IMG/VR virus record: IMGVR_UViG_3300032282_001127
Coordinates: 1-39,448 of that record
DNA: 39,448 nt
Reading direction: 5' to 3' (one strand)
From: a virus
In this document: positions 1-11,600 of the stretch, one piece after another
Numbering within the stretch: the stretch's first letter is position 1
How the letters are laid out: each line of letters opens with the position of its first letter
Translations under genes and position numbers: made by a program
Notes under the pieces: model-generated
Told to the model about the DNA's origin: nothing
What the model saw: only the letters and a program-made list of their open reading frames with translations
The model's database searches: none

Positions 1-1
1 A

Positions 2-2293
2 TGGAATGCAATGGGCGTAAGCCCTGATGAGTTCTACGCAGCGGCTTTGGCAAATGATCCCAAGTATGCTGGCTGGACTAAGGAAATGCTCCAAAGGGGC
101 TACAACTTAGACAAAGGCGCGTATGCTTTAACCGCCCAAATAGCAAAAGACAAAATAGCTGCCGACCCTAAATTTGGTTACGACAAGCAGTGGGTTAAGT
201 TTATGGATGACAATGGTTATTCTGTAAATGATATGGCGCAGGCGTTTGGTATATCTAAAAACGAAGTGCAACGTCGGTATAACGACGTTAAAGACGCGGC
301 AAAAACAACTGTAACCGGTACAGGTGGTGGCGGTGGTGGTACAACTACAAATCCTGTAACAACTACAGTACTACCAACTACCCCAAAAACCAACGCGCCC
401 CCCGGCACGACCAACCCCTACGGCAACGTAAACAACCCCGGTGATTTGACGTTCAACAACGACGGCTCTATCACTGTGCAGCCCAACATTCCCGGTCGTC
501 CATACGGCGGCTTCTCGGGCATGGACGAAGTCAAGAACGCATACACCGCTGGTGGCGGCAGCTTGGGCTACATACCCAAAGCGCCCCAGACAATGGACGA
601 GTTCAACACGATGTTTAACAGACAGACTGGTGACTCCATGGCTGCGTACGAGTACCTCATGGGCAAAGCTGGCGCTAAGTACCCAGTCCAAAGCAAAGCG
701 GCTTCTGGCGCTGAAGGCATCATGCGCCCATACTGGTCTGCCGGTATGAAGTACAAGCCTAAGTTCTTGTCTTATGACAAAGACGGCACAATCAAATCTA
801 GCGAAACAAGCGGGGCCAAGCCTGATGCTAACGCTGCTGCAAACAAAGCAGCTTCCTCTGGTAACTACGATTTGACTGATCCTACAGTGCAGCCTCCAGA
901 AGACAACAACGGCACGTGGCAGTGGGAACCCTCATTAAAAAGATGGGTTCAGATAGGCAAAGCTGCTAACGGCGGTTTGATGGGCTACGCTGGTGGCGGC
1001 GTTACCGGCGACGGCAACTTGAACCTACACATCCCCCTTGATTTTGGCGGTGGCGGTGGCGGTAGCGGTGGCGGCATCGGGGCTACTTTTGGTGGTGGCT
1101 TTGGTGGCGGTTTTGGTGGCGGTTTTGGTGGCGGCTTGGGTGGCGGTGGCGGCAATGGTGGTGGCAGTACGTACAATCCTGCTGGTAGTGGTTTTGGTAC
1201 AACGGCTCCTTCTATTGGCGGCACGACGACAACTTCTACATATCCCGGCGCCCCTGTCAATATTCCATCTGGCTACGGTCCGTTGGTCAGCCCAAGGCCA
1301 ACAGTAGACGGTGCCCCGCCTCCAAACTATGGTTCAATGATAGAACGCATGCCGGGCGGAACAAACGTGCAGCAGTCAGGCTTGCCACAATACCAATACG
1401 ATGCTTTCCGACAGGAGTCAAGCGCTCTTGACAAGCAAATGCAACAACTGCCTGCTATTCAAGCGTACCAAAATTACGCGCAGTCAATTGCTGGCCGTCC
1501 CCCTACAGCCAAAGAAATGGCGCAAATTGAGCAGTTGCGATCCGCTGTTCAACAAGATTCCGGTTATTTAGGCCTCCAGCAACAACGTAAAGCGCTGGGA
1601 GACCTCTTTTCGCGTGGCAACACCAACTCAGCAGTATTGCCAAGCATAGGCCAACCAGCAAGGTACCATGAAGGCACTGGCGGCGGTATGCGATTAGCCG
1701 ATGGTACGGGTGGCAGCAGCCCTAGCTACGCAAACACCACCACTACTCAAGACATTATGGGGGGTCGTAGAGGATCTACTATTCCATTTGGACAGACTAT
1801 GTCGCAACTTGGTATGCCCGCAGGTTTAGACGACACAATGACCCCCGGCATGATGGCGGAGAATGCGGCTAATCAGCAACGAAACGCAGCAAGCCGAGCA
1901 AATTCAGCAGCAAATCCCGCATCAATGGCTGATCTTGCAAAACGTCTTGGTATTGGAATGGCCAACGGCGGCATAACAGGCTACGCCATGGGTGGCGGCT
2001 TGGGCTCTTTGGGCGCTTACTCGGATGGTGGTCGCTTGCTCAAAGGCCCCGGTGACGGTGTGTCTGACAGCATCCCTGCAACCATTGGCGCTAAAGGCCA
2101 ACCCGCACGCCTTGCCGATGGTGAGTTTGTGATTCCTGCACGTATTGTGTCTGAGTTGGGCAACGGCTCAACAGAAGCAGGCGCAAAGAAACTCTACGCC
2201 ATGATGGATCGTGTTCAAAAAGCACGCGGCAAAACCACAGGCAAAAACAAAGTAGCGGCCAACAGCCGCGCTGATAAATATCTTCCCGCTTAA
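2..2293 (+). CDS. Gly-rich virion structural protein, 5'-partial
   Basis: This is a late structural protein of unknown exact role, probably tail or internal virion. The reading frame is open to the window edge. The first in-frame ATG (11) lies inside the segment AMGVSPDEF, which resembles the later AFGISKNEV, so the gene probably begins upstream. In order it has short HTH-like repeats (about residues 1-95), a Thr/Gly linker, a middle domain, a poly-Gly tract at nt 1040-1160, a Gln/Ala-rich helical part, and a C-terminus with GPGDGVSDSIPA and LADGEFVIPA. As I recall, that terminal block is common in phage virion proteins. Two copies of a GG-x-x-GYAxGG motif occur near nt 965-1000 and 1958-2000. 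It is the first of four consecutive plus-strand virion genes; the next starts 10 bases later. Confidence 0.75.
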   Translation, partial: WNAMGVSPDEFYAAALANDPKYAGWTKEMLQRGYNLDKGAYALTAQIAKDKIAADPKFGYDKQWVKFMDDNGYSVNDMAQAFGISKNEVQRRYNDVKDAAKTTVTGTGGGGGGTTTNPVTTTVLPTTPKTNAPPGTTNPYGNVNNPGDLTFNNDGSITVQPNIPGRPYGGFSGMDEVKNAYTAGGGSLGYIPKAPQTMDEFNTMFNRQTGDSMAAYEYLMGKAGAKYPVQSKAASGAEGIMRPYWSAGMKYKPKFLSYDKDGTIKSSETSGAKPDANAAANKAASSGNYDLTDPTVQPPEDNNGTWQWEPSLKRWVQIGKAANGGLMGYAGGGVTGDGNLNLHIPLDFGGGGGGSGGGIGATFGGGFGGGFGGGFGGGLGGGGGNGGGSTYNPAGSGFGTTAPSIGGTTTTSTYPGAPVNIPSGYGPLVSPRPTVDGAPPPNYGSMIERMPGGTNVQQSGLPQYQYDAFRQESSALDKQMQQLPAIQAYQNYAQSIAGRPPTAKEMAQIEQLRSAVQQDSGYLGLQQQRKALGDLFSRGNTNSAVLPSIGQPARYHEGTGGGMRLADGTGGSSPSYANTTTTQDIMGGRRGSTIPFGQTMSQLGMPAGLDDTMTPGMMAENAANQQRNAASRANSAANPASMADLAKRLGIGMANGGITGYAMGGGLGSLGAYSDGGRLLKGPGDGVSDSIPATIGAKGQPARLADGEFVIPARIVSELGNGSTEAGAKKLYAMMDRVQKARGKTTGKNKVAANSRADKYLPA
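1091..1150 (+). repeat. 12-bp tandem repeat encoding GGGF/GGGL
   Basis: Five adjacent 12-base units of the form GGTGGCGGTTTT (variants GGTGGTGGCTTT and GGTGGCGGCTTG, and a last divergent unit) encode a flexible Gly-Phe/Leu stretch in the structural protein. Near-identical units make copy-number change by slippage likely. Confidence 0.85.
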
Positions 2294-2303
2294 GGAATAG
2301 ATC

Positions 2304-3314
2304 ATGGCTGATCCACAACTGTCCTCGTCAACGATTACGCAGACTTCTATCCCCGACTACGCTAAGCCGTACGTTGAGGACTTGCTTGGCAGCGCCGCAG
2401 GTCTTACTGACATAAATCAGAATCCCTACATGCAGTACATGGGGGATCGCGTAGCGCAGTTTACGCCTTTGCAACAGCAGTCGTACCAAAATGCGGCGTT
2501 GATGCAGACGGCTCCTCAGTTGCAAGATGCTTCTGCCATGGCTGGTATGGCCGGTTTAGGCGCACTCAATACGCAGTACACCTACATGCCGTCGAACTTT
2601 ACGTCTAAAGACTTCGATGCAAAGAGCAATCCATACATGCAAAGCGTGGTAGCCCGGCAGCAACAAGACGCCCAGCGTCAAGCCGATATTGCCGCTCAAT
2701 CCATGAATGCACAAGCGGCTCGTGCGGGTGCGTTTGGTAGTAGTGGTAACCAACTTATGCGCATGCAAGCGCTGGGTAATTTAGCGCGTCAGAAGGGCGA
2801 CATCCAAGCCCAAGGTTTGCAAAACGCGTACAACCAAGCGATGCAACAGCACAATACTGAGTACCAACAAAATGCTCAGCAGCAACAGTTTGGCGCGGGT
2901 CTTGGATTGCAAGGTTTGCAAACAGCCAACCAAGCGGCCAGCAACTTGGCTAATATTGGTCAGACACAGTATGGCCAGAACATGGGCATTTTGAATGCGC
3001 AGAACCAGCTTGGCGGTCAGCAACAACAGCAAACACAGAACATCTTGAACACGCAGTATCAAGACTATTTGAACGCTCAGAACTACCCATACAAGCAGTT
3101 GGGCTTCATGTCCGACATGTTGCGTGGCTTACCTTTGACTCAGCAATCTTCAAGCGTCTACTCAACACCACCATCGATGTTGTCTCAAGTAGCAGGTTTG
3201 GGTATTTCAGGAAAAGCTTTGGGTGCATTTGCTAAAGGCGGTGCGGTTGAGGACGTCGAATATAGAGACAGACCTGCTGGTCTGGCAGACTTGGCTATCT
3301 ATAACATGGGCTGA
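2304..3314 (+). CDS. Gln/Ala-rich virion structural protein
   Basis: A probable virion protein of 336 aa with no enzymatic motif. The N-terminus contains PDYAKPYVEDLL, an opening I recognise from uncharacterised phage structural proteins. Residues about 100-260 are rich in Gln, Asn and Ala and should be mostly helical. The C-terminus has a short Gly-rich stretch (AFAKGGAVEDVEY). The start has an AAGGA site about 9 bases upstream. The gene lies between two other virion genes, 5 bases before the transglycosylase gene. An internal core or ejection protein is the likeliest role, by position rather than by homology. Confidence 0.7.
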   Translation: MADPQLSSSTITQTSIPDYAKPYVEDLLGSAAGLTDINQNPYMQYMGDRVAQFTPLQQQSYQNAALMQTAPQLQDASAMAGMAGLGALNTQYTYMPSNFTSKDFDAKSNPYMQSVVARQQQDAQRQADIAAQSMNAQAARAGAFGSSGNQLMRMQALGNLARQKGDIQAQGLQNAYNQAMQQHNTEYQQNAQQQQFGAGLGLQGLQTANQAASNLANIGQTQYGQNMGILNAQNQLGGQQQQQTQNILNTQYQDYLNAQNYPYKQLGFMSDMLRGLPLTQQSSSVYSTPPSMLSQVAGLGISGKALGAFAKGGAVEDVEYRDRPAGLADLAIYNMG

Positions 3315-3319
3315 AGAAC

Positions 3320-5620
3320 ATGGCATTACCAAACTCCGAAAAGATCACATCGCAGATTGCGATGTTGCCCGATGCTGCTTTGAAGCAGATGGCCATGATG
3401 CACAAGAGCGATCCGTACGTTCTTCCTTTGATTATTTCCGAAGACGGCCGCCGTAAACAGATGCGCCAAGCCGCGCAAGCTCAGATGGCCGCAATGCCAC
3501 AGCCCAAAGTAAACGAAGCCGCTTTAGCTCAGATGGGGATGCTTCCTGAAGACCAAGGTATTGGTATGCTCGCCGCCCCAAATATGCAGCGCATGGCTGA
3601 CGGCGGTATTGCGGGTTATGGCGATGACGAAGGTATGGCGCAGGGAGGTATGCTTGACTTTGCCCAGCGTAGCGAGCCTGTGCTTCGCATGGCTTCTGGC
3701 GGTGTACCCGGCTATAAAGTCGGTGGTCTGACCCCAGAACTAGAAAAGTTCATTGACGAACAAGCCAAACTGAACGGTATTCCTTCTTCTACGTTGCGTG
3801 CCGTTATTCAGGCTGAGAGCGAAGGCAAAGTTGGCGCACAAAGCAAAACTTCTACTGCGCAGGGCTTGATGCAAATCATTAACGACACGTTCCGTCGTGG
3901 CGGTGGCGATCCTGAAAAGCGCAAAGATCCCTTTGAAAACATTCGCGTAGGTGCTAAGGTCTTGGGTCAGGATGCGGCTGCTTTGCGTGGCCAGTTAAAG
4001 CGGGATGTCACGCCAGAAGAACTGTACGCAACTCACGTACTTGGCCGCGGTACAGGTTCACGCTTGTTGCAAGCCGACCCCAACATGACAATGGCACAGG
4101 TTCTCAAATCGGCTGACCCAGAGAATGCCGACAAAATTATCAGCAGCAACTCTAAGTTGTTTGGCGATGGCAAGAAAACCGTTGGCGAAGTCATGCAGAC
4201 GTTTTCTAACAAAATGGCGTCAGCCATGCCAGTTGCTTCTGCGCAAGCAGGCGAGCCACCAAAAAATACTTCCACGCAACCAGAAGCTCTGACCGAAAAA
4301 GAACGTGCTGCGCTTGAACAGCCAGCATTTATGACGCCTTCATCTGGCAAAGGCCGTAAAGAAGGCAAGTTGTCCGAAGTTATTAAATCTGGTGAAGCAC
4401 CTCGTCAAATGGCTTTGGGTGTGGGCGACTTGCCCTATAACCTTGCCGGCGCTCCTATGGATATTGGGTATGCTGTTAGTAAAGCGTTTGGCAACAAAGG
4501 CCCTGCGCCCGCCCTTGGCAGTGAGCATTTAAAACAGCTTGGCACTAAGTACTTAGGGCGCGAAGCAGACTCAACAGACCCCACATTGCGCGGTTTCCGT
4601 ACTGCTGGTGAGTTGGGTAGTATGGTTGTTGACCCGTTTTCTGCAACCCGTAAAGTAGCGCAAACCGCTGAAGGTTTAGAAGCCCTAGCCCTTGCACAAA
4701 GAGCTAAAACCGCTGAAGCCGAAGCTAAAGTTGCCACGCCTGTAGGCATGCGTTTAGAGCCGCCCCGTACAGAACCCCCTGTCATGGTTGCTGATGCTCA
4801 AGGCCGTGTTATGCCTGCGGATACCCGCGCTCGTGTACAACAAGCTTTGGCTGACGAAGCCGCTGTGGGTACGGAAGCTGCAAAAGCGGCTCAACTGGAA
4901 AAACAAGCCGCCGCATACCCCGGCTCTATGCAACGCGCAGAAATGGAACGTTTGGCAGGTACGTCAGACAAAGTGCGTGGGACGGCGTTGGCCGCAGAAG
5001 CTGGTGATCTTGCTGAGTCTGGCATCAAAACGCTTACCAAAACAGAAGCACCCACTGAACGCCCAGAAGTTGGTGAATCTGTTTCGGGTACGTATGACAC
5101 CACAATACCCAAACCTTCTGATGTTATTGCCGCGGCTAAAGAGGCTACGCCTGCTAAAGAACGCAAAGGTTTTGACAATGAAGATTTGTTGATGCTGGGC
5201 TTAAGTTTGATGGCTAACAAGTCACCCAACTTCTTCAATGCTCTGGGCGAGTCCGGTATCCAAACGCTGACTGCCAAAAAAGCGCGTGAGAAGAACGAGA
5301 CTGACATTGAGTACAAAGACATCATGAAGAAGTACTACGGCGCTCTTGGCACAAAAGCCGAAGCAGAGTCCAAGAACTTGGAAGCCGGTACAAAGTACAA
5401 CGCGGCTGCACGCCAGCATGCTATGGACAATATCTCACGTGAGATGGCTAAGTGGTACTCTACACTGGGCGGTATGAACCCCACACCACAAGAGGAAGAA
5501 ACCAAACGCAACTCGTTGGTACGACAATACTTCCCCTTGGCAGGGTTAGAAGTTCCCAGTACAATTAGTGCACCAGCGCCCTCTGCCGGATTTAAGGTTT
5601 TAGGGAGCCGCCCACAATAA
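3320..5620 (+). CDS. Virion protein with lytic transglycosylase (SLT) domain
   Basis: A 766-aa virion-associated murein hydrolase, expected to make a local opening in peptidoglycan during DNA entry. The SLT-type domain spans about residues 137-270. The putative catalytic Glu166 is in VIQAESEGK, followed by the family motif STAQGLMQI (178-186) and a conserved YATHVLGRG stretch near 236-244. Residues 90-135 carry two copies of an MA-x-GG-x-x-GY motif shared with the first gene. The rest is Ala/Glu/Lys-rich helix, with a hydrophobic LLMLGLSLMANKSPNF segment near 618-633 of a kind common in phage structural proteins. It lacks a signal peptide and holin neighbours, so it is an entry enzyme rather than the lysis endolysin. 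Its place just before the giant ejection-type protein fits a podovirus internal-protein set. Confidence 0.85.
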   Translation: MALPNSEKITSQIAMLPDAALKQMAMMHKSDPYVLPLIISEDGRRKQMRQAAQAQMAAMPQPKVNEAALAQMGMLPEDQGIGMLAAPNMQRMADGGIAGYGDDEGMAQGGMLDFAQRSEPVLRMASGGVPGYKVGGLTPELEKFIDEQAKLNGIPSSTLRAVIQAESEGKVGAQSKTSTAQGLMQIINDTFRRGGGDPEKRKDPFENIRVGAKVLGQDAAALRGQLKRDVTPEELYATHVLGRGTGSRLLQADPNMTMAQVLKSADPENADKIISSNSKLFGDGKKTVGEVMQTFSNKMASAMPVASAQAGEPPKNTSTQPEALTEKERAALEQPAFMTPSSGKGRKEGKLSEVIKSGEAPRQMALGVGDLPYNLAGAPMDIGYAVSKAFGNKGPAPALGSEHLKQLGTKYLGREADSTDPTLRGFRTAGELGSMVVDPFSATRKVAQTAEGLEALALAQRAKTAEAEAKVATPVGMRLEPPRTEPPVMVADAQGRVMPADTRARVQQALADEAAVGTEAAKAAQLEKQAAAYPGSMQRAEMERLAGTSDKVRGTALAAEAGDLAESGIKTLTKTEAPTERPEVGESVSGTYDTTIPKPSDVIAAAKEATPAKERKGFDNEDLLMLGLSLMANKSPNFFNALGESGIQTLTAKKAREKNETDIEYKDIMKKYYGALGTKAEAESKNLEAGTKYNAAARQHAMDNISREMAKWYSTLGGMNPTPQEEETKRNSLVRQYFPLAGLEVPSTISAPAPSAGFKVLGSRPQ

Positions 5621-5638
5621 GTTCAAGGATGTTAAATC

Positions 5639-8600
5639 ATGCCCATTTACAGCGTGCAAGGCCCGGATGGGCGTATCTACGACATCGAGGGGCCTGAAGG
5701 CGCATCCGATGCGCAAGTTATATCGGCGCTTGAAGAACACTTAGCATCCAAGCCAAAGCCCAAAAAGGGGCTGCTTGCCGCCCTTGGCAAAGGCATAGAG
5801 TCGGCAGCTAGTCAAACACGTACGGGTGTAGCTGGCGCGTTTGGTTCAGCCGAAGAAGCGGCTATGGCCGGCATACAGCGCGGCGAAGACATTGGCGACA
5901 GGTACGCAGAACAAATTGGTACTGAAAAGGTCAAGGAAGCTTTTAACAAAGACGGCGTAGTTGCTGCTGCAAAAGAAGTAGCGCGTCAAATTCCCCTAGC
6001 TATCGCTCAACAAGCTCCTAACCTTGCTATTGGTGCAGGCGGTGCTCGTCTTGGCGCTATGGCTGGAGCGCCGTTTGGCCCTGTAGGTTCTTTAATCGGT
6101 GGTGGCCTTGGAGCCGCAGCCGCTTTTTATCCTATGGTGGCAGGCAGTCACATCGAACGTCAAGCTCAAGAACAGATTGCCCGTAAAGAACCCGTTAACA
6201 TTGATGCGGCTGCAGCTTATGGGTCTGCCGTGCCGTCTGCTGGTGTCGAAGCGCTTCAGCAAGCGATTCCTTTTGGCGGTAGGTTAATCAGCAAACTGGT
6301 AGGAATCCCCGAAAAAGCTTTCTTTGGTAAGACCGCAGAACAGGCGGCAAAACTTGCCGATGAAAGACTGCTGGCTACCCTTGCAAAAGGTACAGCCAAA
6401 GGCGTGGCAATGGAGATTCCTCCTGAGATTGCCCAGCAGATGATTGAACGTGCGCAGGCAGGGTTATCCCTTAGTTCCCCTGATGCGTGGAAAGAATATG
6501 GCGAAACCGCATACCAAGTTGGTTTGCTTGGCCCCTTGGGTGCCGTTGGTAGGTTGTCGGAAAAGGGTGCAGCCCGAGATGAAGTAGCCGCCAGACAAGC
6601 CGCAGAACAAGAAGCCGCTGCCCAAGCAGCGCAAGTGCCGCCTCCTCCACCCCCACCAGAAGCTCCTGCGCCAACCGAAGCCGCCCCACCCCAAGCGCAG
6701 TTGCCTGCGCCCGAGCCAATGTTGGCTTTGCCTGCGCCTACTGGAGAAGCTCCACCTCCTCCCGTTGTTGTGCCCCAAGGTGTCAGAGAAACTGAACGCC
6801 CCGGTGCGGTTATGGCCGGTCGAGTTATGCCTGAGAAACCTAATTTGGGCCGGGCAATGGAAGCGCACGACCTGTTAAAAACCAAACTTGCAAACCTGCA
6901 AAAGCAGATGCAAGATGCTGCAAACGCGGGTGACACCGCCAAGATCAACGAGTTGTATGCACAGTATGAACCGTTGGCAAAAGAAGTAGAAACTTCTGCG
7001 CAAACCATCGAAGGTCTAGGCGGCACGACACAGACGCCAGAAGAGTTAGAGACACAGTCTAAAGCCGCGCTTGCCAGCATTGATACTAAGATCAAGAACG
7101 CGCAAAAGAAACTTGCGGACGCAGCGCAGCTAGGCTCGTTTGGTGAGCTACCCAAACTAACAGCCAAACTGGACGAACTTAAGCAAGAGCGTACCGACCT
7201 GATGGATAGCTTTGGCCAGAAACGTTCTGTTCTTCAAGAGAAACAAGTTAACCAAGAGCAACGTGGACAAACCCGCGACTTGTTCACAGAGGAAGAAGCG
7301 CCTATTCCTGTGGCGCAAACCAAGGAAGAAGCCTTGGCCGTGGAGCAGCCGCCTACTGCCGCGCCCACTGAAGTCCTGAAAGAAACACCTAAAGCCGACA
7401 CGTCCACCATGGACTTGTTTGGCGAAGCCAACTTGCTTCGCACGGCCATCAACAACGGCGATGAGTCGGCCATTGAACGAGCCGCCAAAATTGAAGAGCA
7501 ACGCCAGCGCAAAGCGCGTAATGCCAAAGTTGAGGAAGAAAAAACCACAACCGACAGTTTAATTAAAGCGTTGGACGACCGCCTTGACTTGGCCGGTGTT
7601 AAACGTGAACGTGCTGACTACTTTGGCCAGTACTACGACAACAAACAAAAAGCCCAGTTTGACAACGGCACAAACAACGAAACTATTCAGCGTCCTCGTT
7701 TGGATAAAAACGGCCAAGTTGTTATTGGCAAAGACGGTTTGCCGATCATAGAAAACGTCAAGCTTCAAGACGTATACGACAAAGGCGGTGCATCTGCGGT
7801 CGAGTACGAACTTATCAGAGATGAGATTGACGCCCAACTACGCAAGATCAGCACACGTCAAGGCAATGCCAAGAAATCTGTGTTGGAAAGAATCGATGAG
7901 TACAACGACCAACTAAACACTTTAAGCGACCAGCTTGAAAGCGGTATTGCCGCCCCTACGATGGCCGAGAAGGTGGAGAACCTTAAAGCCAAGCAAGGCA
8001 AAGGCAAAGCTCGTGGTGCGCGGCAGTTGGATGCCAAAGAGAAGTACGACCTCAAGCGCAAGATTGACGCGCTCACAAAGAAACGCGATGCTTTGGTTGA
8101 GACAAACCTTAAGCCGATTGAGAAAGCCATAGAAGCCATCCACGCCAAGTTGTATACAACTAAGCCCGTGGAAAAGAAAAGCGTTGCGGTTAACAAAGCC
8201 AAAGCCGCGCAAGAAGCCAAGCAAGAGAAGTCAGAAGACTTGCGCTCATTGGCCATTAGGCTTGGCAAAGAGCAAGACGCTTACAAGACATACGAAGACA
8301 AAGTAAACGAAAACATTGCCGCCAAAACGGAACAGTTTGGAGAAGACAGCAGTCAAGTTAAACGCTTGTATGAACGTCGCGCCGTAGAGACGGAACAAAA
8401 AGCTTTGGAGCTTGGCAAAGCCACGCCTGAGTACCAGAAAGCTTTAGCTGCGGAGATTGAGTCTCGCAAGGCAGCGGGTGATGTCTATACTAGGCCAACG
8501 ATTAGCCGTGCCGCAAAGACAACCAAGCGTATCAATGAAGGCAACGTCCGCAAAGAAGCCGAAACATCTGAGAAGATGCGTGCCCTTGCGCTTGAATTGG

Positions 8601-11600
8601 GTGAACGTGAACCTGAGTTTGAAAAGTTTAGCAAAGACTTGACCAAGCGCATGATTGCGTTGGAAACAAAGTACGGCGATGATGATCCCAGAGTACAAGA
8701 GTTCCGCCGATCTACGGCTGACATGTACACCAATAAAGCTATTGAATTGGGCAAGAAGACGCCTGAGTACAAGGCTACGTTGAAAGAGCAGATTGCTTAC
8801 TTCCAAGAAGCGTTGGCTCAAAGCAAGCAAGAGACACCAACCAAACGCACTACGCAAGAAACCCGTAAAGTAAATCGCGCTCCCAAAGAGTTGCGTACTG
8901 CCACGGGCGAAGCCGTTAAAGAAGGCTCACAAACAGTCAAGATTAAAACCCGCAAAGGCACTACGGAAACGGCAGGGCCAGAACGTACGGGCAAGCCTCC
9001 CATGGCGGAGAAGAACTTGCCTAAACCGTTGCGTATACCCGGCAAGCTGTCGGTTAAGGAACAAGAACGCCTTATCAGGGAAGTTAACGATTCCGACTTG
9101 GGCACAGCTTACCGCACCCGTGAGACAGAAGGCGGCACGATTGATGCCAAAGAAGCCGCTGACTTCATGGAAAAAGTGCAGAGTAAATTGCCAAACAACG
9201 TGAAGCTGGTATATGCAGCTAATCCCGGCAAGATTCCTGTGGCGCTTCTCAAGCGCATGTCCGAAGAGGGTATTGACCCAACCGAGGCCATGGTGCAAGG
9301 CGCTGTGTTCCGCGATGGCACTATCTTGGTGGTGGGTGACCAGCACGCTGACCTTGCAGACTTGGAAGCCACAGTGTTCCATGAGATCGTAGGCCACTAC
9401 GGTATCGATACCATCATCGGCATCCCACGCTTGCAAGCGTATGCCAATAAGACAGACTTGCGTAAGCTGGCGCTGGACATTGGCGGTCAGAAACTATTGG
9501 ACGAAGTCACCCGCACTGCGCAACTTAACGCAGCCATGGGTCGCAGTGAAGAAGTTCAAAAACTCCAAGTTTTGCGTGAGATCATTGCGCACACCGAAGA
9601 AGCTCGCGTAACTGAAAGCTTCAGGGAAAAAGCTGGCCGATGGCTCAAAGAGTTTGTCGGCATGATTCGCGCAGGCTTGCGTGATCTGGGCTTTACTTCT
9701 TCCTCTGTACTATCAACATCTGACGTCTTCTATGCTTTGAAGGAATCCCGCAAAGCGTTTGAGAACAAAACAATCGGTGCTTACAGGGCGGCGGATGGCG
9801 AGATGGCCTTCCGCACCAAGAAAGAACCCACGCAGTATGGCGCTTCTTTCATTGCCAAAGAACCCTCGATCAAAGATAAGTTGCTTGGCAACATCATGGG
9901 GCTGACTGGCCGTGTTCAGTTTGTGGACAAAGACGCAGCCCTGTCTGAAGCTTTTAAACGTGGCGTGGCCAACAACGTCATCACTTCTTTGGAAGCCCAG
10001 AACGCTGAGTTCTATTTGCGATTTGGTCAACAACGTAGCCAGTATGCGGGTCAAGCGCTGACCAACGGAAAACTTATCTTACGCAAAGGCGAAGGTGGTG
10101 GCTACGTGTACGACAGCGTCAAGGGCGCTAACATGGTTGAAGTGGCAGAAGCCTTGCACAAGGGTAAGTTTGCCAACGACTCTGAAGCCGAAGCCATCCT
10201 GACAGCGTACGTGGCAGGAGAAAGAGCCAAGGTCAAGGGCTGGCAAAAGCTGAACTACGAGAACCCTGCTCTGGCCGAGAAGGAATACAACGATGTCATG
10301 CGCTTACTCAACAGCGACAAGACAAAGAAAGATGCCGTGCTGGAAGCCGCACGTATCTACAAAGAGTTTAATGACGGACAAGTTGACTTCCTTGTACAGA
10401 CAGGCGCTATCACAGAGAAGTTGGCCAAAGAACTTAAGTCCGTACCTTACATCCCGTACTACCGCGTCAACAGCAACAGCGGCAACATCGAGTTGATGGT
10501 GGACAAAGAGACGCCTGTTCGTATTGGCAACGTCAAGACAGAACCACAACTGAAAGAGTTGGTGGGCGGTAACAAGAACATTTTGCCAATCTTTACAAGC
10601 TCGGTACAGAACACGTTCATGCTGACTGACTTGGCACTACGCAACCAGATGGTTAAAGAGTCTGCGTTCTTGCTCAAGAAGATGGGCATGGCTTCAGCGC
10701 TTGGAGAAGGCTCGGGCCCCGCAAGCGACAGCACTGTGCGGTTCAAGGTTGACGGCAAAGACCACTTTGTTTTCATCGACAAAGAGGTTTACGGTATCCC
10801 CGCTGAACTCGTCATCAAAGGTATGGAAGGTATCAAGACCACGATGCCAGCCGCTATCAAAATGATGGGTATCCCCGCTGATATTCTGCGTAAGTTTGTA
10901 ACACGCAACCCAGCTTACGCTGTGCGTCAGACCATACGCGATCCTTTAAATGCTTGGTTGACTACGGGCACAGACGCTACGCCAGTGCTTAGTTCGTTTA
11001 GAGAATTGGCCACCATGGTGGCCGGACGCAGCGAAGTTGAATCCAAGTTAATGCGATCAGGCGCTATCAGTAGCAACGTTTTCACTGGCGACCAGCGCGA
11101 TGCGTCTAAATTCCTTAAAGAAATTACTTCAGGTAAATCTGGCTGGACTAAACTTGTCGCCAGACTGGATGCGTTTGCTATGCAAGGCGATGCGTCTACA
11201 CGTGCTGTCGTATACAAAGACTCCCTAGCCAAAGGGATGTCCGAGCAAGCCGCGCTACTGCGTACGCTAGAGTCCATGAACTTTAGCCGCCGTGGTCTGT
11301 CGCCTAGCATGCAAGCGCTGTCGATTGTTATCCCGTTCTTCAACGCTCAAATTCAGGGTTTGGATGTGCTTTACCGCGCATACACAGGCCAGATGCCGTT
11401 CAGTGAACAGCTTAAGATTAAGCAGAAGATGATGGCTCGGGGCTTGATGATTGCCGCAGGCACACTGGCTTATGCCGCCATGATGTCTGACGACGAAGCA
11501 TACAAACGCGCCAAGCCTGAAGAACGCTACGGTAGTTGGTTCGTATACCTTCCCGGCTTTGACGAGCCTGTGCGTGTACCGATCCCGTTTGAATTGGGTT

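Noticed and set aside
1-27. ATG at position 1 as a gene start
   Set aside because: This frame stops after eight codons; at most it is the tail of an upstream gene.
985-1260. Minus-strand Pro-rich open frame
   Set aside because: It is the complement of the poly-Gly tract; no start signal.
6256-7167. Minus-strand 303-codon open frame in the giant gene
   Set aside because: Antisense shadow, rich in Ala/Ser/Gly/Cys from the coding strand composition; no start signal.
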